A stretch of 61,777 nucleotides of DNA from the NCBI GenBank assembly GCA_947631965.1, contig CANRNL010000015.1, positions 1 through 61,777 of the forward strand. The letters run 5' to 3'. Shown here in pieces: positions 59,313 to 61,777 of this stretch. The first letter of the stretch is position 1, and each line of letters starts with the position of its first letter. The translations under genes were made by a program, and so were the position numbers. This DNA is from an uncultured Clostridia bacterium. GTDB taxonomy: Bacteria > Bacillota > Clostridia > Monoglobales > Monoglobaceae. The notes beneath the pieces are model-generated. The model ran no database searches. It had not been told where the DNA came from and saw nothing but the letters and a program-made list of their open reading frames with translations.

Positions 59313-61583
59313 CTAATACTTTACAATTCCGCTTACATCGGTATCCAAGGTAGCGTTCTTACTGCCCTTCTCGTCGGTGATATATATGCTGTATGAACTG
59401 TCGGTCACGTTTTTAATCATAAATATATCTCCGTTTGCGGTCTGGAAGAACGCGTATACGCCATCGCCGAGCGTGAGGCTTTTAGCGTCGTCGGATGAGA
59501 TTGCGAGCGAACCCATACCCGTCTCGTCCACACCCGTCTGATACAGAATATTCATACCGTCGTTTGTAAACGAGAACTTCTTTGCGTTGACCTCTCCGAG
59601 AACCAGAGCGTTTTCACTCTTTTTATACCTGTATATATTCACGTTATTATGCTCTGCGTTGTAGTTATTTGCGTAATAAATCAACTTGCCGTCGTTTGAA
59701 ATGCTGCAGGCATACGCATCATCGGCAATTTTAACACTGTCGGCGGTCTTCCCGTCCTCAAAGCTTATGCCGTATAAAGCGCCGCCGCCCTTTTGGGTGT
59801 CAAAGCTGGATATATATGTCACCTTGCTGAAATCGGCGCTTATATCAAACTGGCTCAGCCCGTAAAAGTCGGTATTCTTCAGCGTATGGACGTTGCTCGC
59901 TATTTTGAGCTGTTCGCCGTTTAAATTATACAGATAGTAGTCCGCCATATTATTCTCATAAACTTTATTGAATATTATTATTTTTTCATCGTCGCTCATC
60001 TTCACAATATCGCTTACGCCGGAGGCTATCTTCTCTTTCTCTCCGCTTAAAGTATTGGTCGCGTAAAGAGACTGCGAACCGTTTTCCAAAACTCCGTAAA
60101 CGTACATCATATCCAGAGTTTTTGTAATTACGGGCGGCGTCATTGCCTGCTCGACAACACGCTTCTTTTCGCTGTCTTCCGATTTTATGTAAACATCATA
60201 CACACCGCTCGAAACGTTATACTCTTTCGCGTAAACAAAAACCTTGCCGGTTCTGTCGGAACCGAATACAGAGTATACCTCCGAATCAATCTTTCTCTTT
60301 TCGCTGTTCTTCTTTCGGATGTTCTTTATGTACAAATCGCCCGAATATGAAGAATTGTCAAAGTTTTGTATAAACAGGACATTGTTTTCGTCCTGAGAGA
60401 AAACAAACTTGCCGCTGTCCATATCGTCGTTTATTTTGAGCGACTCCTTTTCTGACAAATCTCTGCTGTAAAGCGAGCCCATATTGCCGGTGCTGTCCGC
60501 ACCCGCGAGATACAGTACCTTTTCGCCGTCAGGCGTGAGGACGAACGAGCTTGCGGCTTCCTCCGCTATAACGGTTTTCTTGCCGTTTTTCACCTCTACG
60601 GCGTTGAGCGAGCCGTGCTTGTTTACAACATCATAATTGTCAATGTAATATATATATTTCCCGTTTTCCGAAATCTTAACAAGGTTTCCGTCGGTAACAA
60701 GCGAAAGCTTGTCATATGTAACGGGTTCTTCTCCCTCCGCCGGCGCGGGATAGGTGTTCTCGTTCACGGTGTTTTCGGAAAGAGTGGTGCTTGTCCCTTT
60801 ATACTGCGAAATAAGAGAGTTGCCCTTTAAATAAATCAAAGGAGTATCATCCTCGGAAACAGTCGCAACAGACGCTGAGCATCCGCGCACAACAGCCGCT
60901 ATGACAAACATAAGAACGACCAAAGCCGCAACGCAGCACGCTCCCTTGATTATCTGCGGAAGATGGCCGCTTATGCTCTTTCCTATCGGATTAAGTTGCT
61001 TTTTCTCTTTCTTTTCTTTCTTTGACTTTGCGGGCTTTTCTCTCTTTTTTGTCTTTTTTGCTCTTCTATCGCCCTTCGGCTCAGCTATACCGACCTTTCT
61101 GTTGAGCTTTACAAGCTCCTCGTTTTCGGTCGGAATTTCCACTTCTCTTCTTTTTGCCGCCCTGTTGACCCTGAACAAGGTTCCGGTCTTTTCGGAAGCG
61201 AGTTTATCCTCACCGCCGCCCGAAGCAGAGTGAGCCGCGCCGTTTGAGTGAAACGTGCCGACAGGTTCGTCAAAGCCGAAGTCGCTCGGTTTTGCGGTAT
61301 TAAATTCAATATCCGAATTCACATCTACGATTTCATCAACGGTATGAGTAAATTCGCGTGTTTCCTCGCCGAAATGACCTCCGTACATCAAATCTCCGCT
61401 GACGTCGGTGCTTCTTCTCGCACGCGCGCTCAAAATTTCATTAACGCGATTTTCGGAGCTTTCCAAACTTCTCCTCACGCTATCCGGTGTTTCGCTGACA
61501 GGCGAGCCGTCCAGCGCATAGCCGCAAAGCGGACAGGTTTCCTGTTTGCCGAAAATCTCGGTATTACACTTGGGGCATTTCAA
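59313..61583 (-). CDS. zinc-ribbon membrane protein with a propeller-like extracytoplasmic region
   Basis: The 756-residue protein begins with a zinc ribbon (CPKCNTEIFGKQETCPLCGY: CPKC and CPLC pairs). A long acidic and then Lys-rich cytoplasmic stretch follows to about residue 210, then one membrane helix (about 212-235) and about 500 outer residues. The outer part shows repeated strands such as GKYIYYIDNYD, GEKVLYLAGAD, ENNVLFIQNFD and GKLIYYANNYN, a spacing typical of WD40/TolB-like propellers. No function is known to me; sensing or scaffolding at the membrane is a guess. It starts at a TTG with AGGAGG in front and has its own promoter. Confidence 0.75.
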   Translation of the reverse strand: MKCPKCNTEIFGKQETCPLCGYALDGSPVSETPDSVRRSLESSENRVNEILSARARRSTDVSGDLMYGGHFGEETREFTHTVDEIVDVNSDIEFNTAKPSDFGFDEPVGTFHSNGAAHSASGGGEDKLASEKTGTLFRVNRAAKRREVEIPTENEELVKLNRKVGIAEPKGDRRAKKTKKREKPAKSKKEKKEKKQLNPIGKSISGHLPQIIKGACCVAALVVLMFVIAAVVRGCSASVATVSEDDTPLIYLKGNSLISQYKGTSTTLSENTVNENTYPAPAEGEEPVTYDKLSLVTDGNLVKISENGKYIYYIDNYDVVNKHGSLNAVEVKNGKKTVIAEEAASSFVLTPDGEKVLYLAGADSTGNMGSLYSRDLSEKESLKINDDMDSGKFVFSQDENNVLFIQNFDNSSYSGDLYIKNIRKKNSEKRKIDSEVYSVFGSDRTGKVFVYAKEYNVSSGVYDVYIKSEDSEKKRVVEQAMTPPVITKTLDMMYVYGVLENGSQSLYATNTLSGEKEKIASGVSDIVKMSDDEKIIIFNKVYENNMADYYLYNLNGEQLKIASNVHTLKNTDFYGLSQFDISADFSKVTYISSFDTQKGGGALYGISFEDGKTADSVKIADDAYACSISNDGKLIYYANNYNAEHNNVNIYRYKKSENALVLGEVNAKKFSFTNDGMNILYQTGVDETGMGSLAISSDDAKSLTLGDGVYAFFQTANGDIFMIKNVTDSSYSIYITDEKGSKNATLDTDVSGIVKY

Positions 61584-61644
61584 AAAAACCGCCTCCTATA
61601 TACAATTTTTGAAGTTATCTGTCAAAAATACATTATTATATTAA

Positions 61645-61673
61645 ATTATAACATTTTTAAAACACTTTTGCAA
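61645..61673 (-). promoter_or_regulatory. sigma-A promoter of the zinc-ribbon membrane protein gene
   Basis: Minus-strand TTGCAA, 17 bases, TATAAT lies about 60 bases ahead of the start codon. The remaining bases to the window end hold no gene that I can support. Confidence 0.75.
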
Positions 61674-61777
61674 TATTATTTTTTCAACTTCGCAACAAAT
61701 ACTGTAGGTTTACAATAGATGTGTTACAAATAGTGAAAAAAAGAATATACGGAAACTCCGTTTTTGTGTTACGATAT

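Overview
The window comes from the chromosome of a spore-forming Firmicute of class Clostridia, probably an uncultured gut-type lineage (Oscillospirales-like is my guess; no rRNA gene is present to settle it). The grounds are an alpha/beta-type small acid-soluble spore protein, clostridial gene neighbourhoods (mutS2, then recJ-relA-MBL hydrolase-hemZ; nadD-yqeK-LCP-rsfS-leuS), strong AGGAGG ribosome binding sites, many TTGACA-17-TATAAT-type promoters, and a PL1 pectate lyase that fits a plant-polysaccharide degrader.

Left part (1-14 kb), mostly minus strand: a spore protein gene, then a natural-product operon. In transcription order the operon has a MATE exporter fused to a degenerate RsbW-like ATPase domain, a 2672-residue dimodular NRPS (half A-C-A-T-C-A-T-R), a STAS anti-anti-sigma protein, a membrane SpoIIE-type phosphatase with its own HATPase domain, and an Sfp-type phosphopantetheinyl transferase. 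The reductase terminus predicts a peptide aldehyde or a pyrazinone/imine derived from it. A partner-switching signalling set is built into the gene cluster.

14-36 kb, minus strand: a multi-pass membrane protein, an L-fucose/arabinose-isomerase-like protein, a P-type Ca2+ ATPase, a secreted pectate lyase, hemZ, an MBL hydrolase, relA, recJ, mutS2, an ammonium transporter fused to P-II behind an attenuator-like leader, and glmS. A plus-strand tRNA-Asn, larE and a broken STAS gene follow. 36.3-38.5 kb, plus strand: a three-gene lantibiotic-immunity-type ABC transporter.

38.6-50.75 kb, plus strand: a complete type I-C CRISPR-Cas locus (cas3-cas5c-cas8c with internal cas11c-cas7c-cas4-cas1-cas2). 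Two degenerate repeat-like hairpins lie in the cas leader. An 8-repeat array follows cas2. Prophage head-gene debris begins at the last repeat of that array: a MuF protein fused to an HExxH domain, a small Cys protein, a YjcQ-like protein, a paired-hairpin RNA-like element and a scaffold-like N-terminus. Then come a solitary repeat, a Fic gene and a second 5-repeat array whose last repeat resembles the repeat-like element in front of cas3. This accessory stretch is the most unusual part of the window.

50.8-61.8 kb: housekeeping genes. On the plus strand are mtrB (TRAP), pyk, a thioesterase and pgsA; on the minus strand are leuS, rsfS, an LCP protein, yqeK, nadD and a zinc-ribbon membrane protein with a propeller-like exterior.
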